From assembly GCF_030709675.1 (NCBI RefSeq), contig NZ_JAUZQD010000006.1, positions 124,001-188,000 of the forward strand: a DNA stretch of 64,000 nt, given 5' to 3'. Source of the stretch: Symbioplanes lichenis. Its GTDB lineage: Bacteria; Actinomycetota; Actinomycetes; Mycobacteriales; Micromonosporaceae. Positions 26,707 to 35,357 of this stretch are shown one piece after another; the stretch's first letter is position 1; the number at the start of each line of letters is the position of its first letter. The notes below the pieces were generated by a model. The model saw only the letters and a list, made by a program, of their open reading frames with translations, did not search any database and was not told the origin of the DNA. The position numbers were made by a program, and so were the translations under genes.

Positions 26707-27015
26707 TCACTGCCCAGTGAGGCCGCGGCCGGCAGCGATCCGGTCCACCGCCTGCTTCGCCTCGAGCAGGCTCGACCCGGTTTGCTTGCGGTAGGCGCGG
26801 ACGGCCTCGATCGTCCGCCCGTTCTCCAAGTGGTGGATCACCTCGGATTCTTCCGGCGCGGCGATACCAAGGTGGCCCATCACCAGATCAAGTTTGCGCT
26901 GCACGGCCGCCAGCTGGGCCGCCGAGCTGCGCCGTTCCTGAAGCCAGGCCCCGGATGCCGCAGCGACCGACCCGATGCCGGCGATGACAAGCAACGCTGT
27001 TTCGAAACCGCTCAT
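26707..27015 (-). CDS. Small membrane protein with ribosomal L7/L12-like C-terminal domain
   Basis: This 102-residue protein has one N-terminal membrane helix (FETALLVIAGIGSVAAASGAWL), a short linker and a C-terminal segment (EVIHHLENGRTIEAVRAYRKQTGSSLLEAKQAVDRI, about residues 58-94) that matches the L7/L12 C-terminal domain, where the ribosomal stalk binds GTPase factors. It is not the ribosomal protein itself, which has no membrane anchor. The neighbours offer no clue to its role. Confidence 0.75.
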   Translation of the reverse strand: MSGFETALLVIAGIGSVAAASGAWLQERRSSAAQLAAVQRKLDLVMGHLGIAAPEESEVIHHLENGRTIEAVRAYRKQTGSSLLEAKQAVDRIAAGRGLTGQ

Positions 27016-27174
27016 CGACCCATCGAACCAGCCTTCCGCCAGTCGAGAGTCCGGAGTACCCGCAAGGACCGGGCGGTCCGGGCGATGCTGACTGCTTCCG
27101 GCGCACTGCCGGGCGACCGGGACCCGAGGTCCGGCCGACCAGGACGCACGGATCCGCCGCTGACAGCGGGATGG

Positions 27175-27408
27175 TCAGCGATCGCTTGCGGTGAGTCGGG
27201 TGTCGGGGCGTCGCTCCGGACGCGGGTTGACCGAGGCGGACGGGCACCCTCCGGCGCCGCACTCCTCATCGGGGTCGGCCGGGTCGTGCTCGAACTCGTA
27301 GTGGAAGCAGACGTAGTGCATGTCTTCGAAGACCTCGCACTGATCGCGGGAGACCGTCACCTGGCGCCCGCACCGTCGGCAGGCCGGTGTCGGAGACTCG
27401 TCGCTCAC
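27175..27408 (-). CDS. Small zinc-ribbon-like hypothetical protein
   Basis: This 77-residue protein has CRRCGRQVTVSRDQC, then HYVCFHYEFEH and DEECGAGGC. The pattern of CxxC with further Cys and His suggests a metal-binding ribbon. The GTG start at 27406-27408 has GAGGA at good spacing; upstream sequence in the same frame belongs to the decayed SMP-30 gene. I do not recognise the family. A nucleic-acid or protein binding role is possible but unsupported. Confidence 0.55.
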   Translation of the reverse strand: MSDESPTPACRRCGRQVTVSRDQCEVFEDMHYVCFHYEFEHDPADPDEECGAGGCPSASVNPRPERRPDTRLTASDR

Positions 27409-27559
27409 CAGGAAATCCTCGCACGAAACCGTCCCAGCCGAAGACGGCGCACTGATCTGCCGCGACAAGTGCGTGCGGAATGATCGACTGCGCTTGCCGG
27501 GAAGGTCGCGGGGAGGAGCTGCCAGGCGGCTGGAGGGTGCGGGAGCATGGGCGGTCCCG

Positions 27560-28059
27560 TCACGCCAGGACGACGGAGTAGAGGGCGGTGTCGGCGGCGA
27601 GGAAGAGGCGGTTGCGTTTGGGGCCGCCGAAGCGGATGTTGGCGACGACGTCCGGGACGAGCAGGCGGCCCAGCAGCGTGCCGTCCGGGTCGTAGCAGTG
27701 CACGCCGCCGCCCATGGCCGCGGCCCACAGGCGGCCGCCGGCGTCGGAGCGGATGGTGTCGAAGGTGCCCGAGCGGCATGTCGCGAAGACCCGGTCGGCG
27801 CCGATCGAGCCGTCGTCGCGGACGGTGAGCTCGCGGATGTGGGTGGCGCGGCTGTCCGAGAGGCTTTCGTCGAGCGAGAAGACCAAGCCGTTGGGCCGTC
27901 GAAGCTGTCGGCGACGACCGTCACCGATCGTCGTACTTAGACAGGGCCCTCGGCCCAACAGCACCCGTCGGAGAGCTTCTCCAGCCGGGAGTCGCCCGCC
28001 GTGCACTTCCCGGTGCGGAACCGGTCGTCCAGGATCTCGTAGAGCGGGTCACGAGCCAC
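27560..28059 (-). pseudogene. Decayed SMP-30/gluconolactonase-like gene
   Basis: Pieces of an SMP-30/gluconolactonase beta-propeller are present in three segments. The start LYEILDDRFRTGKC ... CCWAEGPV (28059 to about 27945) meets a stop. A fragment TVVADSFDG then lies in another frame. A long C-terminal part (RPNGLVFSLDESL, ATHIRELTVRDDG, GGRLWAAAMGGGVHCYDPDG, LLVPDVVANIRFGG) returns in a third frame. About 100 internal residues are missing, one base is lost near FDG|PNG, and the LYVVD strand after DESL is deleted. It begins inside the end of the AraC remnant, so the two formed an operon. Confidence 0.8.
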
Positions 28060-28451
28060 CGGGCGACCGTACACCCGCGACGGACGGGGCCGGGACCGCG
28101 GCGGGCGCCCATCGCGACGGGCGGCATCCGGTGTGGTGCAGGAACACCGCCGAGAAGTGGGGCGTACCGGAGAAGCCGCAGTGGGCGGCCACGGCCGTGA
28201 CCCGGCAGGCCCTGCTTCAGCAGGCGTTGCGCCTCGCGGACCCGCAGCAGCGTCAGGTGCCGGTGCGGTGTCCGGCCGACCTCGCGGCGGAAGACCCGCA
28301 CGAAGTGGTACGGGCTCAGCCGCGCCACGCCCGCCAGCTCGGCGATCGTGAGCCGGTGCCCCAGCCGCTCGCGCATGTGGGCGACCACCCGGCGTACCCG
28401 TGGGTCCATGCCGTCGATGGTCGGGCGGACGGGCAGCGGGCCACAGCCCAT
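28050..28451 (-). pseudogene. Frameshifted AraC-family regulator
   Basis: The first frame gives a normal AraC DNA-binding domain start (MDPRVRRVVAHMRERLGHRLTIAELA, LSPYHFVRVFRREVGRTPHRHLTLLRVREAQRLLKQG). The second helix-turn-helix then continues in the next frame as VTAVAAHCGFSGTPHFSAVF and LHHTGCRPSRW, ending in a stop at 28050-28052. The frame change lies around 28210-28230. Without correction the protein loses its second HTH, so it is probably inactive. It is a short type with no ligand-binding domain and was probably cotranscribed with the SMP-30 gene. Confidence 0.8.
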
Positions 28452-28475
28452 CCGCTGCCCGTTCGGTGCCCATCC

Positions 28476-29520
28476 TCAGCGCGCGGCCCGGAAGGCGCTC
28501 CGCAACTCGTCGACCAGCACGTCCGGGTGCTCCCAGCCGGGGTAGTGCCCGCCGCGCTTCTGCTCGTGCCAGGCTGTGATGTTCTGGTAGCGGCGCTCGG
28601 CCCAGCGCCGGGCCACGGGGAACGGCTCGCCGGGGAAGAGGGTGAACGCGGTCGGCACGGTGACCGGCTGGGCGTTCTGCTCCTCGGCGCTGCGGGGCGA
28701 CCAGCGCGGGCCGGACTCCCAGTACCAGCGGGCGGTGGACGCGCCCGTCCTGGTGAACCAGTAGAGGGCGATGTTGTCGATCTGGCGCTCCTGGGAAACG
28801 CCCCGGTTGTCGGCGAAGGCGTCGAGGTGTTCGCCGAGCCACGCGGCCAGCCCGGCTGGCGAGTCGAGCCACGCGTAGCCGAACGTCTGTGGCCGCAGGC
28901 TTTGCGCCAGCACATGCACCATGCCGCTGCGGACGAACCGGTCGCGCTGGGCGATCATCGCTTTCTCGGTCTCGTCGGCGGTGTCGGCGTCCGAGGGCAG
29001 TGGAGCCGCGAGCGGCATGGTGAGGTGCAGGCCGGCGACCCGTTCGGGCACGATGCGGGCCAGTTCGGTGCTGACGAAGGAACCCCAGTCGCCGCCGTGC
29101 GCCCCGAAGCGTTCGTAGCCGAGTTCCGTCATGAGCGACGCCCACGCGGAGGCCGTACGCCCGGGATTCCAGCCTGTTTCCCGCGGGCGCCCGGAAAAGC
29201 CGAAGCCGGGCAGCGCCGGGACGACGACGTGGAAGGCGTCCGCCGCCGGGCCGCCGTGCGCGACCGGGTCGGTCAGCGGGCCGATGACGTCCTCGAACTC
29301 CAGCACCGAGCCGGGCCAGCCGTGCGTGAGCACCAGCGGCAGCGCGTCCGGCTCCGGCGAGCGGACGTGCCAGAAGGCGATGTCGAGCCCGTCCAGCCGG
29401 GCCTTGAAGTGCGGGATCGCGTTCCACCGGCGTTCGAGCGCCCGCCAGTCGTGGCGCCGCCACACGTCGAGCAGCGAGCGGAGGCGGTCCAGCCCGAAGC
29501 CCTGCGTGAGCGCGCTGCTG
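28476..29520 (-). pseudogene. Epoxide hydrolase, 5' end deleted
   Basis: The sequence matches EphA/JHEH-type epoxide hydrolases: the end of the N-terminal domain (LRSLLDVWRRHDWRALERRWNAIPHFKARLDG), oxyanion HGWPGS, nucleophile Asp in GAHGGDWGS, a cap domain, and C-terminal GGHYPGWEHPDVLVDELR with the catalytic His. The first 45 or so residues of the family (IRPFRI...LRARLARTRWP type) are absent. Upstream of about 29520 the frame reads antisense through another broken gene. No start codon with a ribosome binding site replaces the lost one, so I call it a 5' truncation. Confidence 0.75.
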
Positions 29521-30783
29521 GCCCGGACCGTCGACGCGGCACCGACCTCGCGGCACCGGACGGCGCTCGAGGTGTGCGCGCATCTGCCGGTCACGACCGA
29601 GGAGCTGCTGCGCGCGGTGGCCGGGGAGGACGCGGGCGAGCTGTTCAAGTGGCTGCGCACGCTGTCGTTCGTCGAGGAGGGCCCGTACGGGCTGTATCCG
29701 CACGACGTGGTCCGCGACGCGCTCGACGCCGACCTGCGCTGGCGCGATCCCGGCGGCTACGCCGAGCTGCACCGGCGCCTCTCCGCGGCGACCCTTGCCC
29801 GGATCCGCGCGACCGCCGACCGCGGCGAGCGCCTGCGCCTGATCACCGGCTCGATCGTGCTGGCGGGCGGCCGCTCCCGGGTGGAGACCTGCAGCACTCC
29901 CCCGGCGACACTGCAGGCGTACGTGGATGATCTGCGGCCCGGTGACCGCCCGGCGATCGAAGCCATGACCGGCACGTGGCAGGGGGCCGAGCAGGCCCGG
30001 CAGGCCGGCTACTGGATGGCGCGGGACCCGGGCGCGTTCCGGGTCTTCCGCACGTTGTCGGGCGAGCCGCGGGGCTACGCCGCCTGCCTGACCCTGGACG
30101 GCACGAGCGCGGACCCCGCGGCGGAGGCGATGTGGCGGTACGCCCAGGAGCAGGCGCCCCCGCGTCCCGGCGAGGTGATCCGCGCGTGGCGGTTCTTCGT
30201 CGACCGGGAGCACGGGCAGCGGCCGTCGCCGTCGACGACCCTCTTCGCCGCGTGCCAGACGCTCGACATCCTCACCCTGACCGGCGTCGCGTGGACGCTG
30301 AACGGCGCCTACGCGGACGCCGGCCAATGGGGTCCCACGATGGAGAATCTGGACTTCTGGCCCGCGTTCGACGGCGCTGAGCACCCGGTGTTCGCCCACG
30401 ACTGGCGGCGCGTCGACGTCGCCCAGTGGATGGCCGTGGTGCAGGCCCGGCAGGACGGGGAGCCGACGCGGGCGACCGCGGCGGACGCCGGTGCCGTGGT
30501 GCTCAGCCGCGCGGAGTTCGACGCCGCCGTCCGGGCCGCCCTGCGCGACTTCGACAACAATCCCCTGCTGGGCACGCGCCTGAGCCCCCTCCGCGAGCTC
30601 GTCGAGGAGGCGGCCGCCACGCTGCCGCCGGCGCTGAACGACCTGGTCGACCGCACGTTCCTGCACCCCGTCACCACTCAGGAACGGGTGGCCGAGACGT
30701 TGCACCTGTCGTTCAACACGTACCGGCGGCACCGCGATCAGGCCGTCGCCCGCATCACCGACTGGCTCTGGGCACGCTCGTAG
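29505..30783 (+). pseudogene. C-terminal half of a STAND/AAA-type regulator, 5' end deleted
   Basis: The coding pattern begins abruptly near LLARTVDAAPTSRHRTALEVCAHLPVTTEELLRAV and continues through helical repeats to LSFNTYRRHRDQAVARITDWLWARS. This is the helical C-terminal part of large actinobacterial NTPase proteins in which the P-loop module precedes LEVCAH. No Walker motifs remain. The sequence upstream is the opposite strand of the epoxide hydrolase, so both genes lost their 5' ends at the same point. The last 29 bases overlap the convergent beta-glucosidase gene. Confidence 0.7.
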
Positions 30784-32125
30784 CCCGCAGCTGCTCGCGC
30801 AGCCAGTGATAGCTCGCGCGCGGGGTGCGCGTACCCGTGGGGTAGTCGACGTGCACCAGGCCGAAGCGGGGTCCATAGCCGCGCGCCCACTCGAAGTTGT
30901 CGAGCAGCGACCAGTAGAAGTAGCCCCGCAGGTCGACGTCGGCCGCGGCCGCCGCGGCCACGTGCGCGGCGACGAACTCAATGCGCTTGGGGTCCGGGCC
31001 GGTGTCCTCGCGCAGCTCGGCGACGCCGTTCTCGGTGACGTAGATCGGCGGCAGGCGCGGGAACCGGTCGGCGAGACCTCGCAGCGTGTCGTGCAGCCCC
31101 TGCGGCTCGATCGGCCAGCCCAGGTCGGTGACCGGCACCCCCTCGCGCGGCACCGACCGCACCCCGATGTCGCACGCGCTGCGCAGGGCGGGGTCGGGCT
31201 GCTCGTGCGGGGCGTCGGCGGCGTGGATCCGGTAGTAGTAGTTGACGCCGAGGAAGTCCAGCGGCGCCCCGATCAGCGCGAGATCGCCGTCGTGCCGGAA
31301 CGACAGGTCGCTCACGCCGGCATAGAGATCTTCGAAACCTGACGGGTACGCACCCCCGAGCACCGGATCGGTGAACTGCCGGTTGAGCATCAGGTCCATC
31401 CGGGCCGCCGCCGCCCGGTCCGCTTCGCTGTCGGTGGCCGGCACGGCCGGGGACAGGTTGAGCGTGATGCCGACCCGCGCGCCCGGGGAGGCGGCCCGGA
31501 TCGCCGGCACCGCCAGACCGTGCCCGACCAGCAGGTGATGAGCCGCCGCCAGCGCGCCGTGCCCGTCCCGGGCGCCCGGCGCGTGCCGCCCCTCGGCATA
31601 GCCGACGATCGACGAGCAGTAGGGCTCGTTGAGCGTGATCCAGTCCTGCACCCGGTCGCCGAGCCGGGCCGCGACGACGGCCGCGTACTCGGCGAAGTGG
31701 TGGGCCGTGTCCCGCACCCGCCACCCGCCGCCCGCGTCCTCGAGCGCCTGCGGCAGGTCCCAGTGGTAGAGCGTGACGAACGGCCGGACGCCCCGCTCGC
31801 ACAGGGCGTCGACCAGCCGGTCGTAGTAGTCGAGACCGGCCTTGTTCACCGTCCCCGCCCCGGCCGGCAGGACCCGCGGCCACGACACCGAGAACCGGTA
31901 CGCGTCCACGCCGAGATCCCCGAGCAGCTGCACGTCGTCGCGCCACCGGTGGTAGCTGTCGCACGCCACCGCGCCGGACGCGCCGCCGACGACGGCCCCG
32001 GGCGTACGGCAGAAGACGTCCCAGATCGACTCGCCGCGCCCGTCCTCGGCGGCCCCGCCCTCGATCTGGTACGCCGCCGTGGCGGCCCCCCACACGAAGC
32101 CGTCCGGCATCTCTGTCAGTTGCAT
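30755..32125 (-). CDS. Beta-glucosidase, GH1
   Basis: The 456-residue enzyme is a complete GH1 beta-glycosidase: FVWGAATAAYQIEG at the N-terminus, acid/base Glu167 in TLNEP, nucleophile Glu in YVTENG (about residue 350) and the C-terminal WSLLDNFEWARGYGPRFGLVHVD. No signal peptide is present, so it acts in the cytoplasm on imported beta-glucosides such as cellobiose. The ATG at 32123-32125 has AAAGG nine bases upstream; a TTG three codons earlier is less likely. It is the last gene of the LacI-controlled importer operon, 5 bases after the MalG permease. Confidence 0.95.
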   Translation of the reverse strand: MQLTEMPDGFVWGAATAAYQIEGGAAEDGRGESIWDVFCRTPGAVVGGASGAVACDSYHRWRDDVQLLGDLGVDAYRFSVSWPRVLPAGAGTVNKAGLDYYDRLVDALCERGVRPFVTLYHWDLPQALEDAGGGWRVRDTAHHFAEYAAVVAARLGDRVQDWITLNEPYCSSIVGYAEGRHAPGARDGHGALAAAHHLLVGHGLAVPAIRAASPGARVGITLNLSPAVPATDSEADRAAAARMDLMLNRQFTDPVLGGAYPSGFEDLYAGVSDLSFRHDGDLALIGAPLDFLGVNYYYRIHAADAPHEQPDPALRSACDIGVRSVPREGVPVTDLGWPIEPQGLHDTLRGLADRFPRLPPIYVTENGVAELREDTGPDPKRIEFVAAHVAAAAAADVDLRGYFYWSLLDNFEWARGYGPRFGLVHVDYPTGTRTPRASYHWLREQLRATSVPRASR

Positions 32126-32130
32126 GGTGT

Positions 32131-33018
32131 TCAACCTTTGATCGCGCCTTGCATGATGCCGCCGACGATCTGGCGGCCGAGGAGCATGAAGATCACCAGG
32201 ATCGGGAGCGTGGCGAGCAGCGTTCCCGTCAGGGTGAGGGTGTAGTCGGTGGTGTAGCCACTGGCCAGCGACGACAGGGCGACCTGGACCGTCGGGTTGT
32301 CCTGCAGGACGACCAGGGGCCAGAAGAAGTCGTTCCAGGCCTGCATGAAGGTGAACAGGCCGAGCACCGCCGCCGCCGGGCGCGCGGCCGGCAGCACGAC
32401 GTGCCAGTAGAGGCCGAAGGTGCTGCAGCCGTCGACCCGGCCGGCCTCCAGCAGCTCGTCGGGCACCGCGCGGCCCAGGTACTGCGTCATGAAGAAGACG
32501 CCGAACGCGGTGACCAGCCCCGGGACGATGACGGCGGCCAGGTGGTCGGTCCAGCCGAGCTTGGCCATGAGCAGGTAGAGCGGGATGATGCCGAGCTGCT
32601 GGGGCACCATCGACGTGGCGATGGCCAGGGCCAGCAGCACCTTGCGGCCGCGGAAGCGGAGCTTGGCGAAGGCGAAGCCGGCCAGCGTCGAGAAGAACAC
32701 CACGGAGACGGTGACCGAGCCGCTGACGATGAACGAGTTGACCAGGGCCGGCCCGAAGTCGGGCGAGTCGAAGACCCGGGCGATGTTGTCGAAGAGGTGG
32801 CCCCCCGGCACGAGCACCGGGGGCACCTGGGCGACGGCGTCGCTGGTCTGCGACGCGACCACCAGCGTCCAGTAGAGCGGGAACACCGAGCCGGCGAGGA
32901 CGGCGAGCAGGGCCGCATAGGTCCAGACCGAGGCCCGGCGCGGATAGCCCGACCGGCGCTTCCTCGACTTCGCGGGCACCACCGGGGCCGGTTTTGTCCG
33001 TTCGGCGATGAGCGTCAT
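32131..33018 (-). CDS. Sugar ABC transporter permease, MalG type
   Basis: The 295-residue permease has a basic cytoplasmic N-terminus, six membrane segments and the EAA loop ELLEAGRVDGCSTFGLYWHVVLPAARPA. The ATG at 33016-33018 has GAGGAG at proper spacing and lies 2 bases after the upstream permease stop. It pairs with the MalF-type permease to import a probable beta-glucoside. The C-terminus GRQIVGGIMQGAIKG is typical of the subfamily. Confidence 0.94.
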   Translation of the reverse strand: MTLIAERTKPAPVVPAKSRKRRSGYPRRASVWTYAALLAVLAGSVFPLYWTLVVASQTSDAVAQVPPVLVPGGHLFDNIARVFDSPDFGPALVNSFIVSGSVTVSVVFFSTLAGFAFAKLRFRGRKVLLALAIATSMVPQQLGIIPLYLLMAKLGWTDHLAAVIVPGLVTAFGVFFMTQYLGRAVPDELLEAGRVDGCSTFGLYWHVVLPAARPAAAVLGLFTFMQAWNDFFWPLVVLQDNPTVQVALSSLASGYTTDYTLTLTGTLLATLPILVIFMLLGRQIVGGIMQGAIKG

Positions 33019-33020
33019 GG

Positions 33021-33926
33021 CTACTCCTCGTTCGCGATGCGCCGGGTGAGCAGGAAGTTGGCGATCGCGAAGATGGCGATGACCAGGCAGAGCGTCCAGG
33101 CGATGGCGGAGGCGTAGCCGAACCGGAACTCGCGGAAACCCTGCTCGTACATGAACAGCGCGGCGGTCTGGAACTGCCGGTCCGAGCCGCCGGTCGGGGT
33201 GGAGGTGCCCGCGAAGAGCAGCGGCTCCGCCATGATCTGCAGGCCGCCGATCGTCGAGATCACCGCGGTGAACATGATGGTCGGGCGCAGCTGGGGCACG
33301 GTGATGCGCCAGAACTGCTGCCGCTGGTTGGCGCCGTCGAGGTCGGCGGCCTCGTACAGGTCGTGCGGGATCGCCTGCATCGAGGCGAGATAGATCAGCG
33401 CGTTGTAGCCGGTCCAGCGCCACGCCACGATGAGCGAGATCGCGAGGTGCGAGCTCCACGTGTTCGCCTGCCAGTCGACCGGGCCGACGCCGACGACCCC
33501 GAGCAGCCAGTTGATCATGCCGAAGTCGCGGCCGAACATCTGGGTGAAGACAATCGTCACGGCCACGATGGACGTGATGTTGGGCAGCAACACCCCCATG
33601 CGCAGACTGGTACGCGCCCGGAGCCGATGGTTGAGCAGGTGCGCGATCCACAGCGCCGCCAGCAGTTGCGGCACCGTGGACAGCACCCAGATGCTCAGCG
33701 TGTTGCCGAGCGCGTTCCAGAAGTACGAGTCGTGCAGCAGCTCGCTGTAGTTCGCCAGCCCCACCCAGGTGTGCGCCCCGGCGTCGACCAGGTCCCAGTC
33801 GTTCAGCGAGACGTAGCCGGTGTAGAGCAGCGGCCACAGCCCGAACACCCCGAAGAGCAGGAAGAACGGCACGATGTAGAGGTACGGCGACCCCTTGGTG
33901 TCGAGCCGGCTGAGGGCGGCCCTCAC
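33021..33926 (-). CDS. Sugar ABC transporter permease, MalF type
   Basis: The 301-residue membrane protein has six hydrophobic segments and the EAA loop DLYEAADLDGANQRQQFWRITVPQLRP. It starts with GTG overlapping the binding-protein stop by 4 bases (GTGA). It is the first membrane subunit of the importer. No ATPase is encoded in the operon. Confidence 0.94.
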   Translation of the reverse strand: MRAALSRLDTKGSPYLYIVPFFLLFGVFGLWPLLYTGYVSLNDWDLVDAGAHTWVGLANYSELLHDSYFWNALGNTLSIWVLSTVPQLLAALWIAHLLNHRLRARTSLRMGVLLPNITSIVAVTIVFTQMFGRDFGMINWLLGVVGVGPVDWQANTWSSHLAISLIVAWRWTGYNALIYLASMQAIPHDLYEAADLDGANQRQQFWRITVPQLRPTIMFTAVISTIGGLQIMAEPLLFAGTSTPTGGSDRQFQTAALFMYEQGFREFRFGYASAIAWTLCLVIAIFAIANFLLTRRIANEE

Positions 33927-35179
33927 TTGGCGAGACGCTCGACGTCGCTGACCGTCTGCGTCCAGGACTGCTCGGAGTTCTGCTTGCCCTGCTCGACGCG
34001 GATCAGGCCGTCGCGGATGGTGGTCTGGATGTCACCCGTACGCGGGCCCTGGTACTGCGGCTTGAGCTCCTTGGCGGCGGTGGTGAACAGCTTGCCGACC
34101 GGGGCGTTGTTGAAGAACGGGTCCTTGTAGTTCGCGATCTCGGGCTTGTCGTAGAGCGCCGGGATCGAGGGCAGGAGACCCTGCGAGGTGAAGTTGCGCG
34201 CCTGCTGCTCGGGCGCCGTCAGCCAGGCCGCGAGCTTCTTGGCCTCCTCGGCGTGCTTGCCCTGCTTGGGCACGGTCAGGTACGAGCCGCCCCAGTTGCC
34301 GCCGCCCCCGGGCACCGAGGCCACGTCCCACTTGCCGGTGAAGGCCTTGGCCTGGTCCTTGATCTTGGTCATCATCCACGCGGGGCAGGCGATGGTGGCG
34401 AACTGGCCCTTGGCGAAGCCGTTGTTCCACTCCGGCGAGCTCTCGACGAGCTTGGCCGACATGTTGCCCTGGATCGCCCGCACGACCAGGTCCCAGGCCT
34501 TGCGTACCTCCGGGTTGGTGCCCACGACGACGGTGTTGTCGGGCGCGTAGAAGCCCTCCGCGGCCTGGCCGATGACGGCGTTGTAGAGCGCGCCGCCACC
34601 GTCGAAGAACGCGGTGCCGGCCGGGGCCTTCTGCGTGTACTTCGCGCCGACCTCGAGGTACTTCTCCCAGCCCGCGGCCCAGGACGCGGAGACGGCGTCG
34701 CGGTCGGACGGGAGGCCGGCCTTTTCGAAAAGGTCCCGGCGGTAGCAGATGGCGAGGCCGCCGACGTCCGTCCCGTACCCGATCTGCTGGCCGTCCTTGG
34801 TCAGCGAGGCCTGCCACTTCCAGGGCAGGTACTCGGCCTGGCGCTCGGTGCCGAGGTCCACGAACTGCTTGCCGGCCTCGCGCATCTGGGCGATGAAGCC
34901 GGTGTCCACGCCCTCGATGTCGCCGGCGCCCGAGCCGGTCGCGAGGTGGGTGGCGAGGTTGCGGTGGTGGTCGTTGTAGGCGGCCGTGTGCTCCTGGATC
35001 TTGATGCCGGGGTGGGCGGCCTCGTACTCCTTGTAGAGCTGCTCGTAGCCGAAGTTGCCGAACAGGTTGACGTCGAGCGTGACGTCGCCGCCGCCACCTT
35101 CGCCGTCGCCCCCGGAGCCGCAGGCGGTGACCAGCATCGTGGCCGCCGCGAGCACGCCGACCGTACGGAAGAAGCGCAT
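33923..35179 (-). CDS. Extracellular sugar-binding lipoprotein, beta-glucoside importer
   Basis: The 418-residue protein begins with a signal peptide and lipobox MLVTAC (Cys about residue 20) followed by a Gly-rich linker. The solute-binding fold is seen in VNLFGNFGYEQLYKEYEAAHPGI and the C-terminal GLIRVEQGKQNSEQSW. It is the first gene of the operon binding protein-MalF-MalG-GH1, which points to cellobiose or another beta-glucoside as ligand. A perfect LacI-type palindrome lies 20 bases upstream of the ATG. Confidence 0.93.
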   Translation of the reverse strand: MRFFRTVGVLAAATMLVTACGSGGDGEGGGGDVTLDVNLFGNFGYEQLYKEYEAAHPGIKIQEHTAAYNDHHRNLATHLATGSGAGDIEGVDTGFIAQMREAGKQFVDLGTERQAEYLPWKWQASLTKDGQQIGYGTDVGGLAICYRRDLFEKAGLPSDRDAVSASWAAGWEKYLEVGAKYTQKAPAGTAFFDGGGALYNAVIGQAAEGFYAPDNTVVVGTNPEVRKAWDLVVRAIQGNMSAKLVESSPEWNNGFAKGQFATIACPAWMMTKIKDQAKAFTGKWDVASVPGGGGNWGGSYLTVPKQGKHAEEAKKLAAWLTAPEQQARNFTSQGLLPSIPALYDKPEIANYKDPFFNNAPVGKLFTTAAKELKPQYQGPRTGDIQTTIRDGLIRVEQGKQNSEQSWTQTVSDVERLAK

Positions 35180-35199
35180 GCCAAAGGTCCTCTCGCGTT

Positions 35200-35217
35200 G
35201 ATGTAACCGGTTACATC
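35200..35217. promoter_or_regulatory. LacI-type operator O1, perfect palindrome
   Basis: GATGTAACCGGTTACATC is a perfect 18-base palindrome with the central CG expected for LacI-family binding. It lies 20 bases upstream of the binding-protein start. Its core AACCGGTT recurs at 35237-35244 and 35339-35346. Confidence 0.85.
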
Positions 35218-35234
35218 CGGCTCGCGGAGATCGC

Positions 35235-35244
35235 TTAACCGGTT
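35235..35244. promoter_or_regulatory. LacI-type operator O2, core only
   Basis: TTAACCGGTT contains the AACCGGTT core of O1, with centres 32 bases apart (about three helical turns), which would allow two dimers on the same DNA face. The outer bases are not conserved, so binding may be weaker. Confidence 0.6.
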
Positions 35245-35323
35245 CGGGAGATTGATGGGGACGAGTGTGCCGTCATCACCCGGGGTCCCGTCAAGTAACA
35301 AGCCGGTAACGAGATCCACAGGA

Positions 35324-35351
35324 TTGACGCTGTTTTGAAACCGGTTACACT
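35324..35351 (+). promoter_or_regulatory. lacI promoter overlapped by operator O3
   Basis: TTGACG (35324-35329) and TACACT (35346-35351) are separated by 16 bases and form a good promoter for the LacI gene, whose GTG begins six bases after the -10, predicting a leaderless message. The operator core AACCGGTT (35339-35346) runs into the -10, so the regulator probably represses itself. Centre-to-centre distance from O2 is 102 bases, compatible with looping. Confidence 0.7.
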
Positions 35352-35357
35352 TCCCGC

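Noticed and set aside
26643..26720. 25-codon frame encoding a Cys/Arg-rich peptide
   Set aside because: It looks like half a zinc ribbon, but there is no ribosome binding site and it is too short to support.
29131..29504. Upstream extension of the plus-strand STAND frame into the epoxide hydrolase
   Set aside because: The extra residues are antisense to a conserved hydrolase domain and do not resemble any N-terminal ATPase module.
32149..33117. Plus-strand frame opposite the MalG permease gene
   Set aside because: Its Gly/Arg/Asp-rich protein is typical of an antisense shadow; the minus-strand permease is complete.
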